Positions 48,283-56,460 of a stretch of 64,000 nucleotides of DNA are shown here, piece by piece. The notes beneath the pieces are model-generated. The model was not told the origin of the DNA and ran no database searches. It was given only the letters and a program-made list of their open reading frames with translations. Origin of the DNA: Physcocola sp002396385 (GTDB taxonomy: Bacteria > Bacteroidota > Bacteroidia > Bacteroidales > Paludibacteraceae). Positions within the stretch are counted from its first letter, which is position 1; the number at the start of each line of letters is the position of its first letter. A program made the position numbers and the translations under genes. The stretch covers positions 62,001-126,000 of the forward strand of contig CAMNDM010000003.1 of assembly GCA_946535435.1 (NCBI GenBank), written 5' to 3'.

Positions 48283-49733
48283 AATTTGCCTTGTTTCAGT
48301 GCTTCAACGTATTTGTCTACCTTTTGCAGCTCTTCTGCAATCTTTATCTTTTGTGGACAGTGCCATTCGCACTGGTGGCAGCCTACACAGTGGCTGGCTT
48401 GGCGAAGGCGGGGCACACTCCGGTCGTAGCCGACCAGGAAGGCGCGGCGTTGCTTCTCATATTCGGGGTGCTGGCTGCTTTGGGCCATATTGCCTTCGTT
48501 GATGCACTTGTTGTAGTGTACGAAGATGGCTGGAATGTCAATGCCGTATGGGCATGGCATGCAGTACTTGCAGTCGTTGCACGGTATGGTGTTCAGTCCG
48601 ACTATGTCGTCGGCCACTTCTTCAAGAAACTGCTTTTCCTCTTCGCTGACCGGTTTGAGCGGTGCATAGGTGTTAATGTTGTCTTTTACGTTCTCGAGGT
48701 AGGTCATGCCGCTCAATACCGAAAGTACGCCTTTGGGTGAGCCTGCGTAGCGCATGGCCCAGCTGGCAATGCTGTGTTCTGGGTCGCGGCTTTTCATTTT
48801 CTTGAAAATGAAGTCGGGCACTTTTGCCAAGCGGCCTCCTAACAGGGGCTCCATAATGAGCGATGGTATGCCGCGCTTCTCTAGCTCGGTATAGAGGTAT
48901 TCGGCATTGGTGTTCCGAGGATTGATTTCACTCGCATGCTTCCAGTCGAGGTAGTTCAACTCTATGAGCACAAAGTCCCAATGGTATTTGCCTTCGTCGT
49001 GCCACTGCAACAAAAGGTCGAACATTTTGATGTCGCCGTGGTACGAGAATCCGAGGTTCTTTATTTTGCCTTGTTTCTGTTGGCCGACCAGCCAGTCAAG
49101 CAGTCCGTTGTCTATGTAGCGGGCGTAGAGGGTCTGTTTGCTGTCGAGCTGTTCGTTAATTCCTTGAGCGTTCGGCCGCTCGCTTGTACCGCCTATGGCG
49201 TGAAGTAACAGGAAGTCCACATAGTCGATCTGCAACTCTTTAAGCGAGTTGTTAAACATCTCTTTGCCCGATTCCAGACTCCAGGTGGCCGGATTGAAGT
49301 TCGATAGTTTGGTCGATACGAAGTATTTGTCGCGGGGGTAGCGGTGCAAAGCTATTCCGGTACTTTTTTCAGACCGGCCTTGGCAGTAGGCAGGCGATGT
49401 GTCGAACAGGTTTACACCATGCCCAATGGCATAGTCTACCTGCTTGTTCACCATGTCTTGGTCGATTGGGGAGTCGGGGTTCTCACGGCCCGAACCTCCG
49501 CCTTCGATAGGCAGGCGCATCATACCAAATCCCAACAACGATATTTTGTCGCCCGTCTTGGGGTTGGTGCGGTAAGTCATCTTGTCGGTTGGTGGCTCTG
49601 GAATGGTGGTTTTGTAACTTTGCTGTTGTTCGTTGCTGTTGCAGGCAGAAAGGACTGCACTCGTTGCCACAGCGGCTGCACCTGCGGTTTTCAGAAACTC
49701 GCGGCGGTTTATAGGGTTTTCTTTTTCGCTCAT
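48279..49733 (-). CDS. Tat-exported Fe-S aldo/keto reductase lipoprotein
   Basis: ATG 49731-49733 (484 residues) is chosen because it puts the twin-arginine motif NRREFLK at residues 9-15. A short hydrophobic stretch and lipobox VLSAC (C31) follow, giving a Tat-exported lipoprotein. The AKR barrel has GFGMMRLPIEGG, LFDTSPAYCQGRSE (catalytic D and Y), KYFVSTKLSNF (K) and VDFLLLHAIGG (H). The C-terminal domain carries two 4Fe-4S-type clusters, CNDCKYCMPCPYGI and CVGCHQCEWHCPQKI. It probably folds with its cofactors before export and works in the periplasm fed by the polyferredoxin encoded next to it. Substrate unknown. Confidence 0.93.
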   Translation of the reverse strand: MSEKENPINRREFLKTAGAAAVATSAVLSACNSNEQQQSYKTTIPEPPTDKMTYRTNPKTGDKISLLGFGMMRLPIEGGGSGRENPDSPIDQDMVNKQVDYAIGHGVNLFDTSPAYCQGRSEKSTGIALHRYPRDKYFVSTKLSNFNPATWSLESGKEMFNNSLKELQIDYVDFLLLHAIGGTSERPNAQGINEQLDSKQTLYARYIDNGLLDWLVGQQKQGKIKNLGFSYHGDIKMFDLLLQWHDEGKYHWDFVLIELNYLDWKHASEINPRNTNAEYLYTELEKRGIPSLIMEPLLGGRLAKVPDFIFKKMKSRDPEHSIASWAMRYAGSPKGVLSVLSGMTYLENVKDNINTYAPLKPVSEEEKQFLEEVADDIVGLNTIPCNDCKYCMPCPYGIDIPAIFVHYNKCINEGNMAQSSQHPEYEKQRRAFLVGYDRSVPRLRQASHCVGCHQCEWHCPQKIKIAEELQKVDKYVEALKQGKL

Positions 49734-49753
49734 TTTCGTGCTGTTCAAGTGTT

Positions 49754-51268
49754 TTAAATTTCTTTGTGCACCTCGTGCCCTTCTACGTATATTGCGCTGA
49801 AAGGTCTCGATGGACAAAGGTTCTCGCAGGCACCGCAGCCTATGCAGCGCTCGGTGTTGATGGCAGGAATCTTGTGCGATTCCGGGTTCGCCGGGTCGCT
49901 TGGCACCATCTGTATGGCTCCGTTAGGGCAGTGGCGGGCACAGTTGCCGCATTCCACGTTGTCGGTTAGCACAATACAGTTCTTCTTAACCCAAACCGCA
50001 TGGCCTATCTGTATACTGCTCTTTTCTGCTGGGGTGATGGGCTTGATGGCGCCGGCCGGGCAGACTTCCGAACACTTGGTGCATTCTGGCCGGCAGTAGC
50101 CTCTGTCGTATTCCAGGTGTGGCTGCATCAGCGTCCCGAGGTCCGACGATGGACGGAGTACTCCGTTCGGACAGTTCGCCACACACAGCTGGCAACCGGT
50201 GCAGTGTTGTGCGAAGTGCTTGGCGCTAAAGCTTCCGGCTGGAAGAATCGGTGTCTCGCGGACGGGTACTTTTTTATTGAGAATGGTTGCCAGACCTCCG
50301 TCTACCTTTTTGTCTTTTTGTGCTTTTGCCAGGCCTGCGGCAAGTAATCCTGTCCCTATCAGAAAACTGCGTCGGCTGGTGTCAACGGTCTCGTCTTTAA
50401 CTGCTTGCTGGGCATTGTTGACCGTCTTACCTTGTTTTTGCTGGGTTAGGCGGTTTTTGAAACTGATGGCTTTCGCATTGCAGGCGTCAATACAGTCGAA
50501 GCAGGCGACACAGCGACTGGTGTCTACCTTCCCGTTCTTGAAGTCTATGGCCGACGCTTTGCACTTCCTGGCGCAGAGTCCGCAGTTCTTACAGGCTTTT
50601 TCATCGATAACCGGACGGAATATGGCGTATTGCGATACAAATCCAAGTACTGTGCCAACAGGGCAGATGGTGTTGCACCAGGTGCGTCCGTTCTTCCAGG
50701 CCAGAACGCCGACTGTGGCCAGCGTAACGATGGCTGTTACGGGTACTATCAGACTTTTAGCCCAGACGCTTGTCTCGTAAAAGGCATAGCTGTTGAAGTG
50801 CTCGGCTATGCCGGCTAGCACGTTGTTGCCAAATGCCCAAATGGGGGCGAGCAAACTTTCTGCTATGCGTCCGAATGCGCTGTATGGCGCTATAAACAGC
50901 GCAATTTGTGTAAAACCGGCTACAACTAGCAATACGAACACAAGCAGAACTCCGTAACGCAGGTTCCTCTTTTCCTGTGAATAGCTGAAGCGTGCTTTCT
51001 TGCCTTTGCGTTTGGCGCTTATCCACGATACGGTGTCTTGCAAAATGCCCAGTGGACAGATGACTGAACAGTAGATGCGGCCGAATAGTAGCGTGACCAG
51101 TAGCAAACCTACCACTACGGCTGTGTTAAATGCTAAAACGGCTGGCAGGAACTGTACTTTCGCCATAAAGCCGAACCAACGGGTCATTGTTCCTGTAAAG
51201 TCTAAAAATAACAGGGTTACCAGCGTTATAGCCAGCACCGCAGCGGCTGTGCGGATTTTCCTTAACAT
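49754..51268 (-). CDS. Membrane-bound polyferredoxin (NapH-like plus multiple 4Fe-4S)
   Basis: A 504-residue protein. The N-terminal half has about five membrane segments and two CxxxCP motifs, CSVICPLG and CNTICPVG, typical of NapH/RdxA/NosR-type electron carriers. Then come ferredoxin pairs CKNCGLCARKCKA and CVACFDCIDACNA. A second, Tat-like insertion SRRSFLIGTGLLAAGLAKA about residue 300 is followed by four more Cys clusters (CTGCQLCVANCPN, CTKCSEVCPAG, CGNCARHCPN, CIGCGACENLCPS). It would move electrons from the membrane quinol pool to the periplasm. The internal twin-arginine segment suggests the C-terminal half is exported by Tat. Confidence 0.9.
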   Translation of the reverse strand: MLRKIRTAAAVLAITLVTLLFLDFTGTMTRWFGFMAKVQFLPAVLAFNTAVVVGLLLVTLLFGRIYCSVICPLGILQDTVSWISAKRKGKKARFSYSQEKRNLRYGVLLVFVLLVVAGFTQIALFIAPYSAFGRIAESLLAPIWAFGNNVLAGIAEHFNSYAFYETSVWAKSLIVPVTAIVTLATVGVLAWKNGRTWCNTICPVGTVLGFVSQYAIFRPVIDEKACKNCGLCARKCKASAIDFKNGKVDTSRCVACFDCIDACNAKAISFKNRLTQQKQGKTVNNAQQAVKDETVDTSRRSFLIGTGLLAAGLAKAQKDKKVDGGLATILNKKVPVRETPILPAGSFSAKHFAQHCTGCQLCVANCPNGVLRPSSDLGTLMQPHLEYDRGYCRPECTKCSEVCPAGAIKPITPAEKSSIQIGHAVWVKKNCIVLTDNVECGNCARHCPNGAIQMVPSDPANPESHKIPAINTERCIGCGACENLCPSRPFSAIYVEGHEVHKEI

Positions 51269-51280
51269 AAGATTTCTTGT

Positions 51281-52078
51281 TTATTTTTTGTTAGTATGTG
51301 CAACCAGCACAATGCTGGCTTCGTATAGCAACCACATCGGAAGCGACACTATAAGGAGGGTGAAGATGTCGGTGGTTGGTGTTATGATGGCGGCTGCTAT
51401 CAGTATGACTACTATGGCATGTCGGCGGTAGTTCCGCATAAAGTCGGACGTTAACAAACCAAGTTTTCCCAAAATCCACGATATAACCGGAATCTCGAAT
51501 ACAATGCCCATCATCAGGCTCATCAGCAACAGCGTGTCGATGTACGATTCCAGCGAAATCATATTGACAACCTCCTCGCTGACTTGGTAGTTGCTTAAAA
51601 AGCGGTAGGTGAGTGGGAAAATCAGGAAGTAGTTGAGTAAGAGGCCTGCTACAAACATCAAATAGCCCATTCCTGCTACCCTTACCGCATATTTACGCTC
51701 TTGCTCATAAAGTGCGGGCGCGATAAAGCTGAAAAGTTGGTAGATGATGTAGGGCGAGGCCGTGACGACGCCTGCACAGAATGCTGTTTTAAAATGAAAG
51801 ACAAACTGTTGGGCTAAACCGGTGTTGATGAGTTGCACCGCTTTCACTGGCTCTAAACCGCCTTGCCCCTGGGTCACCCAGTTACTGAATCTTTCTAATA
51901 GCTGGTAACTGACAAAGTCGGGCTCTCTCGGTGCAAATATCAGGTTGAAAAGTGGCTCTTTAAGGAAGAAGGCGGCAGTGGTCGCAGCCAGCACGACGAT
52001 CAGTATGCGCACGAATGTGCCTCGTAGAACGTCGATGTGGGTCCAAAAAGACATGCTGTTGCCTTTGTCTTCGCTCAT
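51281..52078 (-). CDS. tatC: Sec-independent translocase subunit TatC
   Basis: A 265-residue, six-TM core of the twin-arginine translocase. Family features visible: SFWTHIDVLRGTFVRILIVV (E/L-R-x-R/H opening), the FKTAFCAGVVTASPYIIYQLFSFIAPALYEQERKY block with the conserved F-x-P and E, and the C-terminal FEIPVISWILGKLGLLTSDFMRNYRRHAIV then TPTTDIFT. It recognises the twin-arginine signal. Gaps of 12 bases to tatA and to the polyferredoxin gene. Confidence 0.96.
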   Translation of the reverse strand: MSEDKGNSMSFWTHIDVLRGTFVRILIVVLAATTAAFFLKEPLFNLIFAPREPDFVSYQLLERFSNWVTQGQGGLEPVKAVQLINTGLAQQFVFHFKTAFCAGVVTASPYIIYQLFSFIAPALYEQERKYAVRVAGMGYLMFVAGLLLNYFLIFPLTYRFLSNYQVSEEVVNMISLESYIDTLLLMSLMMGIVFEIPVISWILGKLGLLTSDFMRNYRRHAIVVILIAAAIITPTTDIFTLLIVSLPMWLLYEASIVLVAHTNKK

Positions 52079-52090
52079 CTGGAAATAATT

Positions 52091-52273
52091 TTAATCTTTC
52101 CGCTCTTCCTTTTTGTCTTCAGTATCGGTGTTGGTCACGTCTTTCATACCTTCTTTGAAACTGCTGACCCCTTTGCCTAGACTCTTCATCAACTCTGGTA
52201 TGCGTTTGCCTCCGAAAAGGAGCAACACAACAAAGACGATAAGCAGAAGTTCTGGAAATCCTAATCCAAACAT
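52091..52273 (-). CDS. tatA: Sec-independent translocase subunit TatA
   Basis: A 60-residue protein: MFGLGFPELLLIVFVVLLLFGG, the FGxxxP hinge then KRIPELMKSLGKGVSSFKEGM and a charged tail. Single TM plus amphipathic helix, normal TatA/E length. No tatB is present in this operon, so a minimal TatAC translocase is implied unless tatB lies elsewhere. Confidence 0.95.
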   Translation of the reverse strand: MFGLGFPELLLIVFVVLLLFGGKRIPELMKSLGKGVSSFKEGMKDVTNTDTEDKKEERKD

Positions 52274-52291
52274 ATATCTAATGTTTTGTGG

Positions 52292-52801
52292 TTAATTCTT
52301 GAACAGTTGTCCGATGACGAGGTATCCGCCTACTACTTGTAGGGCCATTCCTGGAAGTCCCATCTTAAAGTCGGTCAGTCCGGCTGCCCAACTGCCTTCT
52401 ATCAGACATTCGCCCAACGAGCCGACAACCTGGTAGAAAAGAACAACCAGCAGCAGAATGCCGAGGCTTACTTTCTGATAACGCTTCGCGCACCAGCCTG
52501 CGGCAATAGCCAACAACACACCCTTCAGCAAAATAGAGGGGAGTACTGCCACGCTAGGCATGTGGAACAGAACCGAGTTGACCAGTGGAGAGAAGATGGC
52601 GGTTAGCAGTCCGACCTTCATTCCGTACTTGTAGGCGCCTATCAGTGTGAAAAAGTAGATGGGAAGCCATGTGTGGCCACCATTGGGCACCAAATGGCAC
52701 AATTGCGGTAGCACAATGTTGCCTATTACGAAGAATAGGGCAAACAGGTAGGTCCTTGTTTCTTTGAATTGGAGTGTGTAAAGCTTTAGAGTTTGGTCCA
52801 T
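52292..52801 (-). CDS. ECF-type transporter substrate-binding (S) component
   Basis: A 169-residue protein with about five to six TM segments: YLFALFFVIGNIVLPQLCHLVP, WLPIYFFTLIGAYKYGMKVGLLTAIFSPLVNSVLF, SILLKGVLLAIAAGWCA, ILLLVVLFYQVVGSLGEC, GMALQVVGGYLVIG. The layout matches S components of energy-coupling-factor vitamin or metal uptake systems; the ECF energising module must be elsewhere. The ligand cannot be deduced. First gene of the seven-gene operon (18 bases to tatA), so its ligand may be a cofactor for the module. Confidence 0.85.
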   Translation of the reverse strand: MDQTLKLYTLQFKETRTYLFALFFVIGNIVLPQLCHLVPNGGHTWLPIYFFTLIGAYKYGMKVGLLTAIFSPLVNSVLFHMPSVAVLPSILLKGVLLAIAAGWCAKRYQKVSLGILLLVVLFYQVVGSLGECLIEGSWAAGLTDFKMGLPGMALQVVGGYLVIGQLFKN

Positions 52802-52824
52802 AACCTTTCGTGTTTGTTTGGTTG

Positions 52825-52832
52825 CAAAGATA
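52825..52832 (-). promoter_or_regulatory. -7 box (TATCTTTG) of the ECF-Tat-TonB operon
   Basis: Perfect TAnnTTTG on the minus strand, 24 bases upstream of the ECF gene start. Confidence 0.6.
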
Positions 52833-52937
52833 TAACTTTTTTGTTTAAGCAGTTCTGAACTTTAATGCTTGTGAACTTTTTTCGTGTCTTTTTCAGCGCA
52901 TTTCTTTTTGCTTGTTCCTTTTGTCTCCTTTATTTCT

Positions 52938-52963
52938 TAATTTTGTGTAAACTTCACACAAAA
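52938..52963 (+). promoter_or_regulatory. Promoter plus palindromic operator of the NUDIX regulator
   Basis: TAATTTTG (52938-52945) is a perfect -7 box. It overlaps an inverted repeat, TTTTGTGT (52941-52948) and ACACAAAA (52956-52963), with a seven-base spacer, ending one base before the ATG. This is the expected place for an autoregulatory site of an NrtR-type repressor. Confidence 0.6.
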
Positions 52964-52964
52964 A

Positions 52965-53657
52965 ATGCAAAAAGGAACATATACATACGACTATCCGCGC
53001 CCGATGGTGGCTACCGATTGCGTGATTTTCGGTTTCGACGGCACAAAAATGCAGGTCTTGTTAGTTAAAAGGGGGGAAGAACCCTATAAGGACAGTTGGG
53101 TGCTGCCGGGTGGATTCCTACGGATGGAAGAGTCGGCTGAAGAAAGTGCACGTATGATGTTGCGCGAAAAAACGGGTCTTCGTGAAACTTACATCGAGCA
53201 GTTCCACACTTTTTCCGCTCCCGAACGCGATGTGCGCGGCCGTGTCATATCCATCGCTTATTATGCTCTGGTCAGAAAACAGGAAGTAAGGCAGGGTGCC
53301 AATGTCTCGGAGGTTGGCTGGTTCCCGCTCGACGGACTGCCAGAACTGGTCTTCGACCATAAGGATATATTAGATATGGCGTTGGCAAAATTGCGTGAAC
53401 GCATTATGTTCCAACCGGTTGGCTTTGACCTGCTTCCCGAAAAGTTCACCATGCGGGCGCTGCAGTCGCTCTACGAGGCTATATTGGGAGTAGAGTTCGA
53501 CCGGCGGAACTTCTCGAAGAAAATTCTGCACGTTGGGCTACTTACCGATTTGAACGAGTCAGCCCGGTCTACTCCGAAAAGGATGGCCAAGCTGTACAAG
53601 TTCAATGCTGAAAGTTACGGTCGCTTGAAGGAAAAAGGTTTCCGTTTGGAATTTTAG
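52965..53657 (+). CDS. NrtR-like regulator: NUDIX domain plus winged helix
   Basis: A 230-residue protein. The NUDIX domain (about 10-145) has LPGGFLRMEESAEESARMMLREKTGL. The box GGFLRMEESAEESARMMLREKTG departs from GX5EX7REUXEEXGU where glutamates are expected (MLREKTG), so hydrolysis may be lost and the domain used as a ligand sensor. The C-terminal winged helix (about 150-230) has FTMRALQSLYEAILGVEFDRRNFSKKI and the terminal VGLLTDLNESARSTPKRMAKL. NrtR members bind sugar- or NAD-related phosphates (for example ADP-ribose) and repress transport or catabolic genes. Divergent from the ECF-Tat operon, so that operon is a candidate target. Confidence 0.88.
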   Translation: MQKGTYTYDYPRPMVATDCVIFGFDGTKMQVLLVKRGEEPYKDSWVLPGGFLRMEESAEESARMMLREKTGLRETYIEQFHTFSAPERDVRGRVISIAYYALVRKQEVRQGANVSEVGWFPLDGLPELVFDHKDILDMALAKLRERIMFQPVGFDLLPEKFTMRALQSLYEAILGVEFDRRNFSKKILHVGLLTDLNESARSTPKRMAKLYKFNAESYGRLKEKGFRLEF

Positions 53658-53710
53658 TCGCTTTGGGCTGCTCTTTCGTGGACCGACAGCCCTTGGACGG
53701 GTTGTGTGGT

Positions 53711-54316
53711 TTAAAATCCAATCTGTTTCAGCCAGTTCACAACTTTAGCCTTTTCGCTGCGGACCTCGTGGCCGTAAATAGAAAATCCGTTTTGTACGCT
53801 GGCTTTCGGAAACGCTTTTTTCACATCGCTTACGCAGTTGGCCAATCCGCTCCCTTCGTGTGTGGTGAACGGATAGATGGTCTTTCCGTCGAGGTTGATG
53901 TCTTTAAAGAGTGTGAACATTACTTGCGGGTAGGTGCCCCACCAGACAGGTCCGCCAATAAACACGGTGTCGTATTCCGACAAGTCTGGCGCTTTGCCTT
54001 CGTAGGCAGGCAACTCTTTGTCGTTCGCTTCCTTTTGGGCCAACTGGGTGAGTGGGGTATAGGCCATGCCGTCGTACTTGTGGGTGACGATTTCAAATTG
54101 CCCGGCTCCGGTAATTTCGGAGATGTAGTCGGCTACTATTTTAGTGTTCCCGACTTTTATGTTGCCCACACTGTAGTTCTCGCCTGCGTGGGAAAAGAAA
54201 ATAACGATCGATTTGCTCATATTGTCGTGTTTTTTTACTTCCTGGCTGTTGCAACCGGTACCTACAAAGAGGGCCGAGATGCCGAGAAGTAGGGTTTTAA
54301 ATCTGTTTGTTTTCAT
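53711..54316 (-). CDS. Flavodoxin-like lipoprotein
   Basis: A 201-residue protein. The N-terminal signal MKTNRFKTLLLGISALFVGTGC has a lipobox-like GTGC (C22), although translation could also start at the internal MSKSIVIFFSH. The flavodoxin domain binds FMN: SIVIFFSHAGENY (phosphate loop), EIVTHKYDGMAYTPLTQLAQKE, YDTVFIGGPVWWGTYPQVMFTLF and KTIYPFTTHEGSGLANC. It probably reduces quinones or partner enzymes near the membrane. Third gene of the AKR-CMD/cupin-flavodoxin operon (36 bases after the previous stop). Confidence 0.88.
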   Translation of the reverse strand: MKTNRFKTLLLGISALFVGTGCNSQEVKKHDNMSKSIVIFFSHAGENYSVGNIKVGNTKIVADYISEITGAGQFEIVTHKYDGMAYTPLTQLAQKEANDKELPAYEGKAPDLSEYDTVFIGGPVWWGTYPQVMFTLFKDINLDGKTIYPFTTHEGSGLANCVSDVKKAFPKASVQNGFSIYGHEVRSEKAKVVNWLKQIGF

Positions 54317-54352
54317 GATGCTGGTTTCTTAAAATGTGGTATGTCATGGGGT

Positions 54353-55486
54353 TCATCGAACCTTGTTGTAGACTTCGTCGCTCACAGGCTCTAGCCACTC
54401 GTTGCTGGTTTCTTCCTGCAGGTTCTTGTGGTAGGTAAGGTGCTGCATCCACGAGCCCTTGGCTGCTCCGTGCCAGTGTTTTACGCCTTCCGGTACTTCT
54501 ATTACAACGCCTTCGCGCAGTTCCACTGCTGGTTTGCCCCATTCTTGGTACCAGCCGTGTCCGTATACGCAGACCAGAACCTGGACTGCTCCGTGGTGTA
54601 TGTGCCAGTTGTTGCGGCAACCGGGTTCGAAGGTTACATTGGTGATGCTCTCGCCGTAAGGCGATACGTAGCTTCTTCCTGTGAAGTATTGTGCGTATGC
54701 GTCGTTGGGCACACCACGGCGCCAATACGATTTCAGGTCAACTTGGTCGTTTTGGCTGCGTACGGTTGCAGTTGTGTCGAGCGCTTCGTTGACAGCCTTT
54801 AAAACTCTGGAAGAGGCTGCCTTACAACCGTTAGCGGCCAGTGCGACTGGTATCTGTAGCAACTGCTCGTCGGTGACCCCCATGTTGCGCGCTCCTTTGA
54901 CGTGCGCTTTCAGTTGGGGTTCAACACCTTCCATGGCCGAGAGGGCGCTGACGGTCACCAACTCCCGGTCGGCGTGGCTGAGGATGTCGCGGGCGAAAAT
55001 GTCACCGAAAAGGTGCGCTTTCAGGTAATAGTCTTCGGCCGGACAGAAGTCGTAATTGAACGGTTGGCCAGATAGTCTTGTCTGGATGTCGGTTCCTTGT
55101 TTCAGCGCGTCGTAGTCTTTAGGCAGAGGGGTAGCTTCCTGGCCCGCCTCAAAGGGCTTCTTCCGCTCGGCCAGCACCTTTTGCAGGGTGCCGAGGGCGT
55201 TCAGGCTTCGTGGAAAACCGGTGTAGGCGTACAGTTGTGAAAGGGCTTCCTTTATCTGACTGACTGTAAGCCCGGCATCGAGCCCGGCATTAATTGCGTC
55301 GTAAAGAGACAGCTGGTCACCGCTGGCTTCGCTGCAGGCGATAGCCGACATACATGAGGCTTGTTTTTCGTTGAATGTAAGTGTATTCATTTCTTTCTCG
55401 ATTTCTTTCTTAACCTGGCTTTCTTTATGCCCGTTGCAAGACGCCACCGACAGCGTCAGCGCAATAAATAATAGTAATTTGTTCAT
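54353..55486 (-). CDS. Lipoprotein with two CMD (AhpD-like) domains and a cupin
   Basis: A 377-residue protein with lipobox SVASC (C17). First carboxymuconolactone-decarboxylase-type half (about 35-105): MSAIACSEASGDQLSLYDAI, LTVSQIKEALSQLYAYTGFPRSLNAL. Second half (about 150-235): LKAHLFGDIFARDILSHADRELVTVSALSAM, LKAHVKGARNMGVTDEQLLQIPV. The cupin (about 265-355) has metal-ligand pattern HIHHGAVQVLVCVYGHGWYQEW and EGVVIEVPEGVKHWHGA. The usual AhpD CxxC is absent (the first half retains only single cysteines). It may detoxify or tautomerise small aromatic or quinone compounds at the envelope. Start 11 bases after the AKR stop. Confidence 0.9.
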   Translation of the reverse strand: MNKLLLFIALTLSVASCNGHKESQVKKEIEKEMNTLTFNEKQASCMSAIACSEASGDQLSLYDAINAGLDAGLTVSQIKEALSQLYAYTGFPRSLNALGTLQKVLAERKKPFEAGQEATPLPKDYDALKQGTDIQTRLSGQPFNYDFCPAEDYYLKAHLFGDIFARDILSHADRELVTVSALSAMEGVEPQLKAHVKGARNMGVTDEQLLQIPVALAANGCKAASSRVLKAVNEALDTTATVRSQNDQVDLKSYWRRGVPNDAYAQYFTGRSYVSPYGESITNVTFEPGCRNNWHIHHGAVQVLVCVYGHGWYQEWGKPAVELREGVVIEVPEGVKHWHGAAKGSWMQHLTYHKNLQEETSNEWLEPVSDEVYNKVR

Positions 55487-55497
55487 CTTCGTATCCT

Positions 55498-56358
55498 TTA
55501 ATTAACCCTTGCCGACAGAAGGTAGCGCACTAAGTCGGGGCTGTTGTGGTCAACTATCTCACTGTGGCCAAGGTCGAGTGCGTCAATTTGTTTTATCTCG
55601 TTTCCCGTCAGTTCAAAATCCCAAATGTCTATGTTCTGTTCCATTCGTTCTTTGTGTACGCTTTTGGGTAAAATGCTGACACCCCGTTGTACGTTCCATT
55701 TTAAAGCGATTTGTGCTGCGCTCTTGTTGTGGTTTTTACCAATCAGGCTCAAAACAGGGTGGCTGAAAATTCCGTGATTGCCTTCTGCCAGCGGTCCCCA
55801 TGCCTGTGGGTGGCAACCATATCTCTTCATGTTCTTTATCGCCTCGTACTGTGAGAAGAAGGGGTGGAGCTCAATCTGGTTCACCATTGGTTTAGTGTCT
55901 ACTAATTCGGCAAACTCGGTAAATTTCCCCGGGTAGAAGTTCGAAACCCCAATAGCTCTGATCAGCCCGTTGTTATATAGCTCTTCCAGTGCCAGCCATG
56001 CACCATATACATCGCCGAAAGGCTGGTGGAGCAGGTAGAGGTCTATGTAATCGAACCCGAGTTTGTCTAACGAGCGTTGGAATCCGCGTTTCGCATTCTC
56101 GTAACCGAAGTCCGACACCCAGAGTTTGCTGGTGATGAACAAGTCCTCGCGTTTTACAAGTCCGGTTGTAATGGCTTCCTTTACGGCTTCGCCTACCGCA
56201 TCCTCGTTCATATAGATGGCTGCCGTGTCAATAAGCCGGTAGCCTGCGCCTATGGCGTCTAATACAGCCTGCTTGCATTGTGCTGGGTCAGACACTTGGA
56301 ATACACCGAAACCTTCAAGTGGCATTTCCACTCCGTTATTAAGTCTGATGTTTAGCAT
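55498..56358 (-). CDS. Aldo/keto reductase (2,5-diketo-D-gluconate reductase type)
   Basis: A 286-residue NADPH-dependent reductase in the cytoplasm. Catalytic tetrad visible: YRLIDTAAIYMNE (D and Y), LFITSKLW (K) and YLLHQP (H). Further: LIRAIGVSNF, VNQIELHPFFSQ, QAWGPLAEG, and the cofactor loop ILPKSVHKERMEQN. First gene of the redox operon, downstream of the AraC regulator. No Fe-S domain, unlike the Tat-exported paralogue at 48279-49733. Confidence 0.95.
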   Translation of the reverse strand: MLNIRLNNGVEMPLEGFGVFQVSDPAQCKQAVLDAIGAGYRLIDTAAIYMNEDAVGEAVKEAITTGLVKREDLFITSKLWVSDFGYENAKRGFQRSLDKLGFDYIDLYLLHQPFGDVYGAWLALEELYNNGLIRAIGVSNFYPGKFTEFAELVDTKPMVNQIELHPFFSQYEAIKNMKRYGCHPQAWGPLAEGNHGIFSHPVLSLIGKNHNKSAAQIALKWNVQRGVSILPKSVHKERMEQNIDIWDFELTGNEIKQIDALDLGHSEIVDHNSPDLVRYLLSARVN

Positions 56359-56460
56359 GGTAAAATTGTCTTGTTTTTTCTGGTGCTAAATTACAGCAGA
56401 CTGCTCAGTACGTTGTTATGCAAAATTCTGTGATTTGTTCACATTTTTCTTAAAGGGACG

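Noticed and set aside
52802..52937. Riboswitch in front of the ECF-Tat-TonB operon
   Set aside because: The leader is only about 20 bases from the -7 box and no cobalamin, TPP or FMN box is recognisable.
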